DNA of 64,000 bases from positions 186,001-250,000 of the forward strand of contig NZ_JAPEPI010000003.1 in assembly GCF_026340305.1 (NCBI RefSeq). The letters run 5' to 3'. Source of the stretch: Streptomyces sp. NBC_01381. Lineage in GTDB: Bacteria; Actinomycetota; Actinomycetes; Streptomycetales; Streptomycetaceae. Made by a program: the position numbers and the translations under genes. Of this stretch, positions 16,133 through 24,414 are shown one piece after another (the stretch's first letter is position 1; every line of letters starts with the position of its first letter). The notes below the pieces were generated by a model that saw nothing but the letters and a program-made list of their open reading frames with translations, was not told the DNA's origin and ran no database searches.

Positions 16133-16897
16133 GTGGCCCTCACCTCCTCCGCCCCGGAACCCATCACCGCCGATCCGCCCTCCTGCACCGTGAACCCGCT
16201 GCTCACGCAGTCGTGGCTGGATCTGGCGTTTCTGCACTGGGCCGTGGATCCGGCCGACGTGGCGCCGCTGCTGCCCGCCGGGACTGTGCCCGATGTGCAT
16301 GAAGGGGTCACCTATGTGGGGCTCGTCGCGTTTCGGATGCACCGGGTCGGCTGGTTCCGGCTCCCCGGCATTCCGTACCTGGGCACGTTCCCCGAGACGA
16401 ATGTGCGGCTGTACTCGGTGGACGGCCACGGCCGCCGCGGCGTCGTCTTCCGTTCCCTCGACGCCTCGCGACTGATACCGGTGGCGGTCGCGCGCGGCGC
16501 CTTCCGGCTGCCCTACCAGTGGTCCCGGATGAGCATCCGGCACAGCGGCGACATCGTCACGTACACGAGCAGCAGGCGCTGGCCGGGTCCGCGCGGCGCG
16601 CAGAGCCGGATCGCGGTGCGGGTGGGCGAACGGGTGGCGGAGCCCACCGAGTTCGAGCATTTCCTGACGGCGCGGTGGGGCATGCACAACACTTTCTTCG
16701 GGCGGCAGATGTTCCTGCCGAACGTGCACCCGCGCTGGCCGCTGCACCGCGCTGAACTGCTGGCCTGCGACGAGGACTTGGTCGTCGCGGCGGGGCTTCC
16801 CCGGCCGGTGGGCGACCCGGTGAGCGTGCTCTATTCGCCGGGTGTCCCGGTGCGCTTCGGACGTCCCGCACGCCCCGGCGGCATCCCCACTCCCTGA
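16133..16897 (+). CDS. DUF2071 (YqjF-like) family protein
   Basis: Cytoplasmic protein of about 254 residues related to acetoacetate-decarboxylase-fold proteins of the YqjF group; the function is unknown. Diagnostic parts are LAFLHWAVDPADVAPLLPAG, TYVGLVAFRMHRV, LGTFPETNVRLYSVDGHG, GVVFRSLDASRL and FLTARWGMHNTFFGRQMFL. The frame is open for 55 codons further upstream, but the homology begins near GTG 16133 (VALTSSAPE), which I took as the start; it lacks a clear ribosome-binding site. Followed 41 nt later by the LLM gene in the same direction. Confidence 0.85.
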   Translation: MALTSSAPEPITADPPSCTVNPLLTQSWLDLAFLHWAVDPADVAPLLPAGTVPDVHEGVTYVGLVAFRMHRVGWFRLPGIPYLGTFPETNVRLYSVDGHGRRGVVFRSLDASRLIPVAVARGAFRLPYQWSRMSIRHSGDIVTYTSSRRWPGPRGAQSRIAVRVGERVAEPTEFEHFLTARWGMHNTFFGRQMFLPNVHPRWPLHRAELLACDEDLVVAAGLPRPVGDPVSVLYSPGVPVRFGRPARPGGIPTP

Positions 16898-16938
16898 CCG
16901 GCCGGAAGCCTCGACCCGGCCGGTCCTATGCTGGGCGC

Positions 16939-17919
16939 ATGATCGAACTCCCCCTCTCCGCACTGGAAGTTGCCATGGTCGAGGCCGGTACGTCGGCCGC
17001 CGACGCGCTGCGCAACTGCGACGGTGCCGCCCAGGAACTCGACCGTCTCGGCTACCACCGGCTGTGGTTCGCCGAGCATCACCGCTCCCCCGCCATCGGC
17101 GCCTTCCCGCCGCCGATCATGACGGCACGCATCGCCGCCACGACGTCGCGCCTGCGGGTCGGCTCGGGCGGCGTACTCGCCCCCAATCACGCGCCCTTCA
17201 CTGTGGCCGAGCAGTTCGCGACGCTGGCCGCGCTGCATCCCGACCGGATCGACCTCGGGATCGGGCGCGGGCCCGGGACCTTCGACGAGGGGACGGCGCG
17301 TGCGCTGCGCCGTGGGGCGGATCCGGCCACGGACGAGGAGTACGGCCGCGATGTCGCCGCGACGCTGGAGTTCCTCACCGAGGTCGGCCTCGGCGAACTG
17401 CCCGAGCCCTGGTTGCTGGCATCGAGCCGCGCGGGGGCGGCACTTGCCGCCGAACTGGGCCTGCCGGTCGCGTTCGCCCACCACATCCGCCCCGAGAACA
17501 CCGTCGAGGCGCTCGCGCACTACCGGGAGGCGTTCCGGCCCTCCGCCTGGTGCGAGAAGCCGCGCGTCCTGGTGTGCGTGGAGGTGGTCTGCGCGGACAC
17601 CCAGGAGCGGGCCGAGGAGCTGACGCGCCCCATGGCCGTGGTGAAGGCGGGCCTGCTCCAGGGGCACAGCGATGTCCCCTTCCCCAGCCCGGCGACGGCG
17701 GCGGCGCACCGGTTCGACGCCCGGGAGGAGGCGGCGCTGGCCGCGTTCGCCTCCCACCAGGCCCATGGGACACCGGAGTTGGTCGAGAAGCGCCTGACGC
17801 GTCTCGCGGAGACCACCGAGGCCGACGAGCTGATGCTGGTGACGCCCGTCTACGACCTCGCCGACCGCGTCCGGTCCTTCCAGTTGGTACGCGAACTCGC
17901 GACTCCGCTTGGTACGTGA
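16939..17919 (+). CDS. LLM class flavin-dependent oxidoreductase
   Basis: Bacterial luciferase-like monooxygenase of 326 residues, using FMNH2 or F420. The family core is clear: PLSALEVAMVEAGTSAADAL, LGYHRLWFAEHHRSPAIG, LRVGSGGVLAPNHAPFTVAEQF, HPDRIDLGIGRGPG and the LLASSRAGAALAAELGLPVAFAHH block of the MsnO8/YhbW subgroup. Start ATG 16939, with a TATGCT hexamer eight bases before it that could be a -10 of a leaderless transcript. The last residues are encoded inside a 25-bp tandem duplication that also supplies the stop codon, so the C-terminus has been changed recently. The substrate is unknown. Confidence 0.9.
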   Translation: MIELPLSALEVAMVEAGTSAADALRNCDGAAQELDRLGYHRLWFAEHHRSPAIGAFPPPIMTARIAATTSRLRVGSGGVLAPNHAPFTVAEQFATLAALHPDRIDLGIGRGPGTFDEGTARALRRGADPATDEEYGRDVAATLEFLTEVGLGELPEPWLLASSRAGAALAAELGLPVAFAHHIRPENTVEALAHYREAFRPSAWCEKPRVLVCVEVVCADTQERAEELTRPMAVVKAGLLQGHSDVPFPSPATAAAHRFDAREEAALAAFASHQAHGTPELVEKRLTRLAETTEADELMLVTPVYDLADRVRSFQLVRELATPLGT

Positions 17920-17947
17920 ACTCGCGACTCCGCTTGGTACGTGAGCC
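17884..17947. repeat. 25-bp tandem repeat, about 2.5 copies, at the 3' end of the LLM gene
   Basis: Units 17884-17908 and 17909-17933 differ at one base, and a third partial copy starts at 17934. The unit is not a multiple of three, so copy 2 is read in another frame and ends the gene at TGA 17917-17919. Confidence 0.9.
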
Positions 17948-17974
17948 GGGGACTGGGGGCCTGCCAGCACACTC

Positions 17975-19537
17975 TCAGACGGAGCTGCGGGCCTCTTCGT
18001 AGTCAGGCTCCGGTATCGGACCCTTCTTCTTTCCGGCAGCAGGCAAGGTGATCAGCAGCACGGCTGCTCCGAGGAGTGCGATGACCGCGATCCAGCCCGC
18101 GCCGACGTGCATGGCATGGATGAACGCATCGTCAGCAGCCTGAGCAAGAGTGGGCCGGTGGATGGTGGCGGCGACGTGGCGGGCCTGTTCGGCGGAGACT
18201 CGCGCCTGATCCTGCACCGGACCGGGTGCACCCTCCAGCGAAGGTTCGATCGCACGTCGGTACATGATCGACATGATCGTGCCGCCTACGGCGATTCCGA
18301 TCACGCTGCCGGTCTGTCGCACGGTGTTGGTGACGGCCGATCCCGCACCGGCCTGTTCCAACGGAAGGTCGCTGATCAATGCGGCCGTAACGGGGCCGAT
18401 CACCATGCCGATCGACAGACCCTGAATCAGCAGCAAGATCTCGATCCAGACGAGTGGAGTTTGGAGTCCGAGAAAGCCGTACCCGCCCATGGTGAGCGCA
18501 GCCACGGTTAGCGCCGGCACCGTGACAAGGCGTAGTGGAAGGCGGCGAACCAGGCGCGAGGCAAGGGGCGCTCCGACGAGCGCGCCGAAAGCGGTCGGGA
18601 TATTGGCCAGCCCCGCCTTCATCGGTGAAAATCCGAGCGCACCTTGCAGGTAAAACGCGTTATAGAAGGTGATGGCGGCCACACCGAAGAGCAGCAATCC
18701 GAGCGCCACATTGCCGCCACCGAATGTGCGTTGCGCGAACAGTCGGGGATCAAAGCTGGGCACCTTGACACGCAGTTCGACGAGTACGAAAACGGCCAGC
18801 AGAATGAGACCGACAACGATCGGCGCCCAGACGTCGGTACGACTCCACGCCGCCACCTGCCCCGCCCGGATCAGCCCGTAGGCCAACGCCACGAGCCCAC
18901 TGATCGACAGCAACATTCCAGCGGGGTCCAGTGGCCGCGGAGTGGGGCTGCGGAAATTCGGAACCAGCACGGCGAGCCCGACCAACGCCAATGCCGCGAC
19001 CGGGACATTGATGAGAAATACCGAGCCCCACCAGAAATGGTCGAGCAGGAACCCCGCAAGGACCGGGCCGGCAGCCATTCCGACACCGGCCGACGTCGAG
19101 AAAATGCCGATCGCGGCGGCCCGCGCGGGGCCGGTGAAGGTCCACATGAGGATGGCCATCATGGCGGGCGTGATCAGCGCGCTGCCCACACCCATCGCGG
19201 CTCGAGCCGCAATGAGCTGGCCCGTATCGCTTGCGTACGCCGCCCACAGCGAGGACCCGGTGAAGATCACCATGCCACTGGAAAAAACGGTCCGGTGACC
19301 GAACCGATCACCCAATGCGCCTGCAGTAAACATCAATGTGGCGAAGGCAAGGGTGTACGAACCGGTCGCCCATTGCAGCTGACCGGGATCGGCCCCCAGT
19401 CCATGGACCGGGTCTGCAAGGGTCTCGAGCGTAGTACTCAGGACGGTATTCTCTAGCCAAATCAGCAGCGAACAAAGCATAAGAACGGCAAGAATCAACT
19501 GCTGCCTGGACTTCGGCAACGTTGGAGGCGCGGTCAT
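17975..19537 (-). CDS. MFS transporter, DHA2 (EmrB/QacA) multidrug family
   Basis: Proton-driven drug exporter of 520 residues with 14 predicted helices. It opens with a first helix ending in LIWLENTVLSTTLETL and has GSYTLAFATLMFTAGALGDRFGHR (motif A), RAAMGVGSALITPAMMAIL and the motif C segment GIFSTSAGVGMAAGPVLAGF. ATG 19537 was preferred to GTG 19543 because AAGG then sits about six bases upstream. Base use is less G+C-rich in places than in the neighbours (for example A-rich third positions), which fits acquisition by transfer. No regulator is beside it, and the upstream side is a scarred region. The drug range is unknown. Confidence 0.93.
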   Translation of the reverse strand: MTAPPTLPKSRQQLILAVLMLCSLLIWLENTVLSTTLETLADPVHGLGADPGQLQWATGSYTLAFATLMFTAGALGDRFGHRTVFSSGMVIFTGSSLWAAYASDTGQLIAARAAMGVGSALITPAMMAILMWTFTGPARAAAIGIFSTSAGVGMAAGPVLAGFLLDHFWWGSVFLINVPVAALALVGLAVLVPNFRSPTPRPLDPAGMLLSISGLVALAYGLIRAGQVAAWSRTDVWAPIVVGLILLAVFVLVELRVKVPSFDPRLFAQRTFGGGNVALGLLLFGVAAITFYNAFYLQGALGFSPMKAGLANIPTAFGALVGAPLASRLVRRLPLRLVTVPALTVAALTMGGYGFLGLQTPLVWIEILLLIQGLSIGMVIGPVTAALISDLPLEQAGAGSAVTNTVRQTGSVIGIAVGGTIMSIMYRRAIEPSLEGAPGPVQDQARVSAEQARHVAATIHRPTLAQAADDAFIHAMHVGAGWIAVIALLGAAVLLITLPAAGKKKGPIPEPDYEEARSSV

Positions 19538-19771
19538 GAACACCTTCGGATGTCGATCGGCGGGAACTGAACGACTGGACGATAAGCAAACTCCACGACG
19601 CCGTCAAGCTTAGAATTTATTGCCAATACCGTTGCGACGGAACGGACGATATGCCCTCCGCCGGATTTGCGGGCTGAACAATTTTGTGCCCCTGGCGGAT
19701 TTGCGAGTTGAGGGATTTCATGTCCCGGAGAGTTGCGACTGAGCGGATTTCATGCCCTCCACTGGCATGGC

Positions 19772-19995
19772 TCAGAGCGGCTTCGGCGCCGGGTCCAGTG
19801 CCAAGGCGACGGCTTGGTCGACGCTGAGCTGGGTGCCGCGGGTGAAGGCCATGCTGTCGAGGACCAGCAGCAGGCGTTTGTCCTCCAGGCGATCGGCCAG
19901 TGCCTCCTCCTGGGACCGTGTCGTGTGGTCGGTGACACCGGTCGCCGCGGCAACCGCGTGCACCAACAACTCGCTGTGCCGCACTGCAACCTGAT
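19772..19995 (-). pseudogene. 3' remnant of an NB-ARC regulator
   Basis: The minus-strand frame reads HSELLVHAVAAATGV, then ALADRLEDKRLLLVLD, the segment around Walker B of LuxR/AfsR-type NB-ARC regulators. It then jumps to RGTQLSVDQAVALALDP, which resembles the extreme C-terminal linker of such proteins, and stops. Most of the ATPase and all of the middle domain are missing. The missing N-terminal part appears at 23345-23600, so this is likely one half of a split gene. The rest of 19538-20148 contains no other gene that I can support. Confidence 0.65.
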
Positions 19996-20048
19996 CAACC
20001 GTGCGGTTGCATGGGTTGTGTCTGTTCCTACTGCTCAGACGCGCAATG

Positions 20049-20068
20049 CGTCAATCTGCGCATTGACG
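20049..20068. promoter_or_regulatory. Perfect palindrome upstream of the metzincin gene, candidate operator
   Basis: CGTCAATCTGCGCATTGACG: 7-bp arms separated by 6 bp, 80 bp upstream of the start codon. Size and symmetry suit a dimeric repressor; the regulator is not identified. Confidence 0.4.
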
Positions 20069-20148
20069 GACACTCAGGGCGGCAGGACGGTGAGCGCATC
20101 CGGACTCCGGGGCGTGCCCGGAGACCAGGACCCTCGGGGGAGGACCAC

Positions 20149-22314
20149 ATGAGCATCGACGACCTGGAGCGCGTTCCGTCGGCCGAGACGGAGCCCTCCG
20201 CGGCCGCGTTCCCGCTCCTGCGACGCAGCGGGCTCTACGCACTCCAACTGTTCGGGACCGCCTCGGACTCGGAGCCGTCGGCGGCGGACAGCGACCCGAC
20301 CGCGTCCGAGAACGGCGAGGTCGCGTCCGCCGACGCCGACGCCGACGCGGCGCTGGTGGTGGAGGAGCTCCGTGTCGACGTGGACGGCCTGATGCCGACC
20401 ATGACCGTCAGCGGCGCCAGGGCCCAGCTCTTCGGCGGCAGGATCACCTGGATCGCACGGGTGAGCTGGAGCGCCGTACAGCAGGGGTACACGGGAACGA
20501 TCAGCTACCGCGACGGCAACGCGTCCCTGGAACCGCACACGCACGTACTGGTGAAACTGTCGGGCGGCCTGCCGTTCGGCGGGCAGCGCAAGGCACGGGT
20601 GAAGTTCACCGGCGGCGGCCATCCCGACGCGACCCGCACCTACGTCTTCCGACGGGCCGCCTTCCGGCAGGTGGGCATCGAGTACGACCGCGTCGACGAC
20701 GCCACCGCGGTCATCGACTACCCCCTGCACGCGCACCCGAACCGGCCCGCCGACCTGCCGAACGCCACCCTGACCGTCCAGGACGCCTTCACCCGGCTGG
20801 GTATCGCCGTCACCAAGACGGGCGGCGACGACGTGGTCCCGGTCATCAAGGCGGGCGCCGACAGCCTGTGGACCGACATCGAGATGCACGACGCCATGCA
20901 GGCGCACTGGTCCAAGTGGGCCGACACACCCCAGTGGCAGGTGTGGACGCTGTTCGCCGGCCGGCACATTCGGGGCTCCGGCCTCGGCGGGATCATGTTC
21001 GACGCCATCGGCACGGCCCAGCGCCAGGGCTGCGCGGTCTTCAGCAACTCCTTCATCTCCACCCCGCGCCCGGGCGACCCGCAGTCGGACCAGGCCGTGC
21101 GGCGACTGCGCTTCTGGACGGCCGTGCACGAGATCGGGCACACCTTCAACCTCGCGCACTCCTGGCAGAAGGACCACAGCTCCGGCTCCCCGTGGGTCTC
21201 GTTGGCGAACGAGCCCCTCGCCTTCAGTTACATGAACTACCCGTTCACGTACCCCGGCGGGGAGCCCGCCTTCTTCGCCGGATTCCGCTACGGGTTCAGC
21301 GAGAACGAACTCCTCTTCCTGCGCCACGCACCGGAACGGGTGGTCAAGCAGGGCGCCGCTCCCTGGTTCGACGAGCACGGCTTCGAGCAGGTGCGGCAGG
21401 CCAGGCCGAACGTCCTGGAGCTCACCGTGCGGGTCCACAGGGATGCTCCGCGCTTCGAGGCACTGGAGCCCGTGGTCGCCGAGGTGAAACTCACGAACAC
21501 CTCGATCGCGCCGGTCGCGGTGGACCGCAACGCCCTGCTCGGCGAACGGCTGACCGTGATCATCGCGGCCGACGGCCGGGACGCCCGCCAGTGGCTGCCG
21601 TACGCCCGGCACTGCTATCTGGCCGACCCGTACGTCCTGCAGCCCGGCGAATCGCTCTACGCGCCGCTGTTCCTCAGCGCCGGACTCAACGGGTTCGACC
21701 TGGCCGAGCCCGGGCGGTACCGGATCCGCGTGATGCTCGACACCGAGTCCGGCGAGATCCTCTCCGCACCCCTGCACATCGACGTCAGGCCACCCAGGAG
21801 CCGCGACGAGGAGTTGCTGGCCCCGGACGTGTACACGGACGAGGTCGGCCGGGTGCTCGCCTTCGGCGGCAGCCGAGGCAACACACCCGCCCTCGACCAC
21901 GCCAACGATGTCCTGCGCGAGACCGTGGCGCGACTCCCGGACAGCGCCCTGGCCGTCCACGCCGCCGCGGCCCTCAGCTGCACGGCGACCGTGCCGGGCC
22001 AGATTCTCTTCGAGGACCCCGAGGACCCGCACATCAAGGAGTTCAGGACCGTCGCCCCCGATCCGGAGCAGGCCCTGCCCCTGATCGAGAAGGCGTACGG
22101 CGACCCGGGCGCCGCAGCCGACACCCTCGGCCACATCGGGCTGGCCCAACAGGTCGAACAGGTGGCGATCGCCCTCGCCGCGACCGGGGACCGGACTACC
22201 CAGGAGGCCGTCCGCCTGACCAACGCCGTGGCCGACACCCTGGACGCCCGCAACGTCCTGCCCTCGGTGGTGAGTTCGGTACGGGCCGCCTCGGACGGTC
22301 TGCCGAGCAGCTGA
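20149..22314 (+). CDS. Metzincin-like zinc metalloprotease domain protein
   Basis: A 721-residue protein. After an acidic, low-complexity N-terminus (about 1-70) and a beta-rich region, the protease centre is HEIGHTFNLAHSW (HExxHxxNxxH; the usual metzincin has Gly where Asn stands) with a following Met-turn-like SYMNYPF about 40 residues later. The C-terminal third has beta domains (LELTVRVHRDAPRFEALEPV) and a helical end. No signal peptide or membrane helix is visible, so it is either cytosolic or exported by a non-classical route. ATG 20149 has a perfect GGGGGAGGA site. It lies between the two halves of a broken regulator gene, so it was probably brought in by an insertion. Target unknown. 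Confidence 0.88.
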   Translation: MSIDDLERVPSAETEPSAAAFPLLRRSGLYALQLFGTASDSEPSAADSDPTASENGEVASADADADAALVVEELRVDVDGLMPTMTVSGARAQLFGGRITWIARVSWSAVQQGYTGTISYRDGNASLEPHTHVLVKLSGGLPFGGQRKARVKFTGGGHPDATRTYVFRRAAFRQVGIEYDRVDDATAVIDYPLHAHPNRPADLPNATLTVQDAFTRLGIAVTKTGGDDVVPVIKAGADSLWTDIEMHDAMQAHWSKWADTPQWQVWTLFAGRHIRGSGLGGIMFDAIGTAQRQGCAVFSNSFISTPRPGDPQSDQAVRRLRFWTAVHEIGHTFNLAHSWQKDHSSGSPWVSLANEPLAFSYMNYPFTYPGGEPAFFAGFRYGFSENELLFLRHAPERVVKQGAAPWFDEHGFEQVRQARPNVLELTVRVHRDAPRFEALEPVVAEVKLTNTSIAPVAVDRNALLGERLTVIIAADGRDARQWLPYARHCYLADPYVLQPGESLYAPLFLSAGLNGFDLAEPGRYRIRVMLDTESGEILSAPLHIDVRPPRSRDEELLAPDVYTDEVGRVLAFGGSRGNTPALDHANDVLRETVARLPDSALAVHAAAALSCTATVPGQILFEDPEDPHIKEFRTVAPDPEQALPLIEKAYGDPGAAADTLGHIGLAQQVEQVAIALAATGDRTTQEAVRLTNAVADTLDARNVLPSVVSSVRAASDGLPSS

Positions 22315-22322
22315 CATCCAGG

Positions 22323-22366
22323 GAGAGCACGGTCGGCGGGCACGACACCACGCCGACCGTGCTCTC
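22323..22366 (+). terminator. Strong hairpin after the metzincin gene
   Basis: Perfect 16-bp inverted repeat (22323-22338 with 22351-22366) and a 12-nt loop, 9 nt after the stop codon. Confidence 0.75.
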
Positions 22367-22383
22367 TCAGGCCCCGGCCGCCC

Positions 22384-22560
22384 TCACCGGCTCGCCAGGA
22401 CCAGCGCCTGATCCAGCGCCTGATCCAGCACCTGGAGGAACGTGTTGACCGTCGCCCGGTTCCGCACCGCCAGTCGCAGCAACTCCTCGTCGAGCCCCGG
22501 GAACGTGTCCCCGCGCCGCACCGCGAAACCGAGGTCGCGCAGATGCCGGCGTACGGCGGC
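22384..22560 (-). pseudogene. 3' remnant of a CobC-like PLP-dependent aminotransferase
   Basis: About 58 codons on the minus strand reading RRHLRDLGFAVRRGDTFPGL, then LRLAVRNRATVNTFLQVLD. This matches the C-terminal end of Rv2231c/CobC-type aminotransferases (HisC family). Upstream codons have no such similarity, so only the tail survives. Between 22560 and 22780 I see only scrambled fragments and no supportable gene. Confidence 0.55.
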
Positions 22561-22779
22561 CGCGGACGAACAGCCGGAACTGGCACCCGACCCGCACCGG
22601 CCGCGCACTGCGGTGGAAGCCGACGGCCTGCCCGCGGTCGACAGGCTGATGCACCTCCTCGATCTTGCTGCGCTACGCCTGCTCGGTGGTCCGATCAAGG
22701 AATGGCACACGACCGGCTACCCGCGTCGCCGCGCCTGGGCCACGAAGGTCACCACCATGGAGCCGGCCCTGTTCTCGTA

Positions 22780-23330
22780 TGACTACGGCGAACGGACATG
22801 TAGCGCTCCAGCTTGTTCACCTCGGCCAGCAGGCTCTCCAGGCCCGGAGCGCCGGGGTCGGTCTTCAGCTCGGTGAAGTGCGACCGACCGCCCCGGCCGC
22901 CACGCCGTCGCTGTCGGTGCCCTGCTCGGTTCCGTCGCCCCCGATCAGGTCCTCCAGCCGCGAGCGGGTCGCGTGGCTGAGCCGGTCCACAGTGCTGCGA
23001 CAGAACCGCTTCTCGAAGTCCTTGACCGCCTTGCCCACCAGCCGCCGCACCTGCCCGGGCGCCGGTGGCTCGATTTGGTCGTTGCGGCACCGAGCCACGA
23101 CCGCGGCCGCAAGCCGGTCACGCGACAACTCCACCGGGCACAGCTCAGTCGCCGGCCACCCGGCCAGCCGGTCCTGGTCCTCCTCGGTGTTCGCCCGGAA
23201 GCCGTACGCCGCCCGGATCTCGCCCCGATGCCGCTGGATCGCCTTGCTCTGCCAGTCGTAGTCCGCCCACGCCTCCGCAGGCACATCGACCTGCTGGGCG
23301 ACATACTCCACCGCGGCGGCCGGCGACGGA
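22780..23330 (-). pseudogene. Remnant of a Tn3-family transposase (DUF4158 region)
   Basis: The minus strand encodes AVEYVAQQVDVPAEAWADYD, HRGEIRAAYGFRANTEED, CRNDQIEPPAPGQVRRLVG and FEKRFCRSTVDRL, the N-terminal DUF4158 region of Tn3 transposases. After a frameshift near 22885 it continues in another frame with TELKTDPGAPGLESLLAEVN, the next conserved block. The first 80 or so residues and the whole catalytic DDE domain are missing. No terminal inverted repeats or resolvase were found. It is dead and marks past transposition into this region. Confidence 0.75.
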
Positions 23331-23344
23331 GCCCTTGAGGTGTG

Positions 23345-23600
23345 CCCGATGCAAGGTTCAAAGATGGGTTCTGAAAGGTCGATGAAGCACACCCCGTCGT
23401 CGAACTCGTTCGCCGCTTCTGTGGCTGAGCGCACGGCGATACGGGTCTTGCCGACCCCTCCGGTCCCCGTGAGGGTTACCAGCCGGGAACGGGTTCGAGC
23501 CTTGCGCAGCACAGACAGCTCGTGACGGCGGCCGATGAGGCTCGTCTCCTCCGCAGGGGGATCACGCCGCGTGGGACGACGCAGGTCGGCGGCAACTTCC
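23345..23600 (-). pseudogene. 5' remnant of an NB-ARC (LuxR/AfsR-type) regulator
   Basis: The minus strand reads SLIGRRHELSVL, then SRLVTLTGTGGVGKTRIAVR (P-loop) and EFDDGVCFIDLSE, the start of an NB-ARC domain as in the intact LuxR gene at 33053. It then runs straight into transposase-like sequence. Where the normal gene would continue with the segment after FVELSSL, the matching piece is found 3.4 kb away at 19772-19995. The coding start lies somewhere in 23560-23640 and is not defined. Confidence 0.7.
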
Positions 23601-23624
23601 GTCCCTGGAGGAACAGTTGAAGGG

Positions 23625-23652
23625 TTGACGGGAGCCTGACAATCAGTATGGT
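23625..23652 (+). promoter_or_regulatory. Candidate promoter of the LPMO gene
   Basis: TTGACG (23625-23630), a 16-nt spacer and TATGGT (23647-23652). The -10 overlaps the dre-like site, so a bound repressor would block RNA polymerase. Confidence 0.55.
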
Positions 23653-23662
23653 CTAGGCCAAT
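23647..23662. promoter_or_regulatory. dre-like site (DasR operator) in front of the LPMO gene
   Basis: TATGGTCTAGGCCAAT contains TGGTCTAGGCCA, one mismatch from the dre core TGGTCTAGACCA bound by DasR, the GntR-family repressor that senses amino-sugar phosphates and controls chitin use in Streptomyces. It lies 64 bp upstream of an LPMO gene, as expected for this regulon. Confidence 0.7.
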
Positions 23663-23725
23663 GAGTCGACCGAGGCGCCCGGTTGTCTCCGTCCCCCTCA
23701 TCCCCCCACCTCCGAGGGAGCAGAG

Positions 23726-24241
23726 ATGAACAAGAAGCAGAAGCTGGCGGCCGCCCTGGGCGCTGCCTTCGCGCCCGTAATCGTGCTGGCCTCCGTCACC
23801 CCGGCCGGCGCGCACGGATATGTCAACGCGCCCCCGAGCCGGCAGGCCCAGTGCGCGGCCGGCACGGTGAGCTGCGGCGAGATCACCCACGAGCCGCAGA
23901 GCGTCGAAGGCCCCAAGGGGCAGACGACGTGCAGCGGCGGCAATGCGCGGTTCGCCGAGCTGGACGACGACGGCAAGGGCTGGCAGACGACCGACGTCGG
24001 CTCGTCCCAGGAGTTCAGCTGGAAGCTGACGGCGGCTCACGCCACCAGCACCTGGCAGTACTTCGTCGGCGGCAACAAGATCGCCGAGGTCGACGACGGC
24101 GGCGCCAAGCCGGGCGACACCGTCACCCACACCGTCGACTTCGGCGGGCTCAGCGGCAAGCAGAAGGTGCTCGCGGTGTGGAACATCGCCGACACCTCCA
24201 ACGCCTTCTACGCCTGCATCGATGTGAACATCACGGGCTGA
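23726..24241 (+). CDS. Lytic polysaccharide monooxygenase (AA10/CBM33), secreted
   Basis: Copper enzyme that oxidatively cuts chitin or cellulose outside the cell. The 171-residue precursor has a signal peptide ending in TPAGA, so the mature protein begins HGYVNAPPSRQAQC, with the N-terminal His of the copper brace. Other parts are CGEITHEPQSVEG, TWQYFVGGNKI, VTHTVDFGGLSGKQKVLAVW and NAFYACIDVNI (the Phe/Tyr axial position). It is a single-domain form without a binding module, slightly shorter than the typical 190 residues. ATG 23726 has GGAG upstream. A dre-like site and promoter precede it, and a hairpin follows. Confidence 0.95.
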   Translation: MNKKQKLAAALGAAFAPVIVLASVTPAGAHGYVNAPPSRQAQCAAGTVSCGEITHEPQSVEGPKGQTTCSGGNARFAELDDDGKGWQTTDVGSSQEFSWKLTAAHATSTWQYFVGGNKIAEVDDGGAKPGDTVTHTVDFGGLSGKQKVLAVWNIADTSNAFYACIDVNITG

Positions 24242-24251
24242 GGAGGCCAAT

Positions 24252-24287
24252 CCGCGCGGGGTGGTTCCCCCACACCATCCCGCGCGG
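24252..24287 (+). terminator. Hairpin after the LPMO gene
   Basis: Nine-bp stem CCGCGCGGG (24252-24260) with CCCGCGCGG (24279-24287), partly extended inward (GTGG/CCAT), 10 nt after the stop. Confidence 0.6.
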
Positions 24288-24414
24288 TCCGCCGGGCCGC
24301 CGCAGCCGCAGCCGCAACCGGCACCGATGACTTTTGACGATTCCGATGACTTCGAGGCGCGGCGGGAGTCCCACCTTCGAGCACATCCCCGTCACCGGCT
24401 GCGAAGGTGGACGC

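Noticed and set aside
16842..18002. Alternative plus frame through the LLM oxidoreductase gene
   Set aside because: Out of frame with the clear luciferase-like protein; translation is Arg/Pro-rich and featureless.
20074..22317. Long open frame on the minus strand opposite the metzincin gene
   Set aside because: High G+C makes the complementary frame open by chance. The plus frame has a perfect ribosome-binding site, zinc motif and terminator; the minus frame has no recognisable domain.
22442..22876. Plus-strand open frame between the metzincin gene and the transposase remnant
   Set aside because: It overlaps the CobC-like remnant on the other strand, has no domain or ribosome-binding site, and lies in rearranged sequence.
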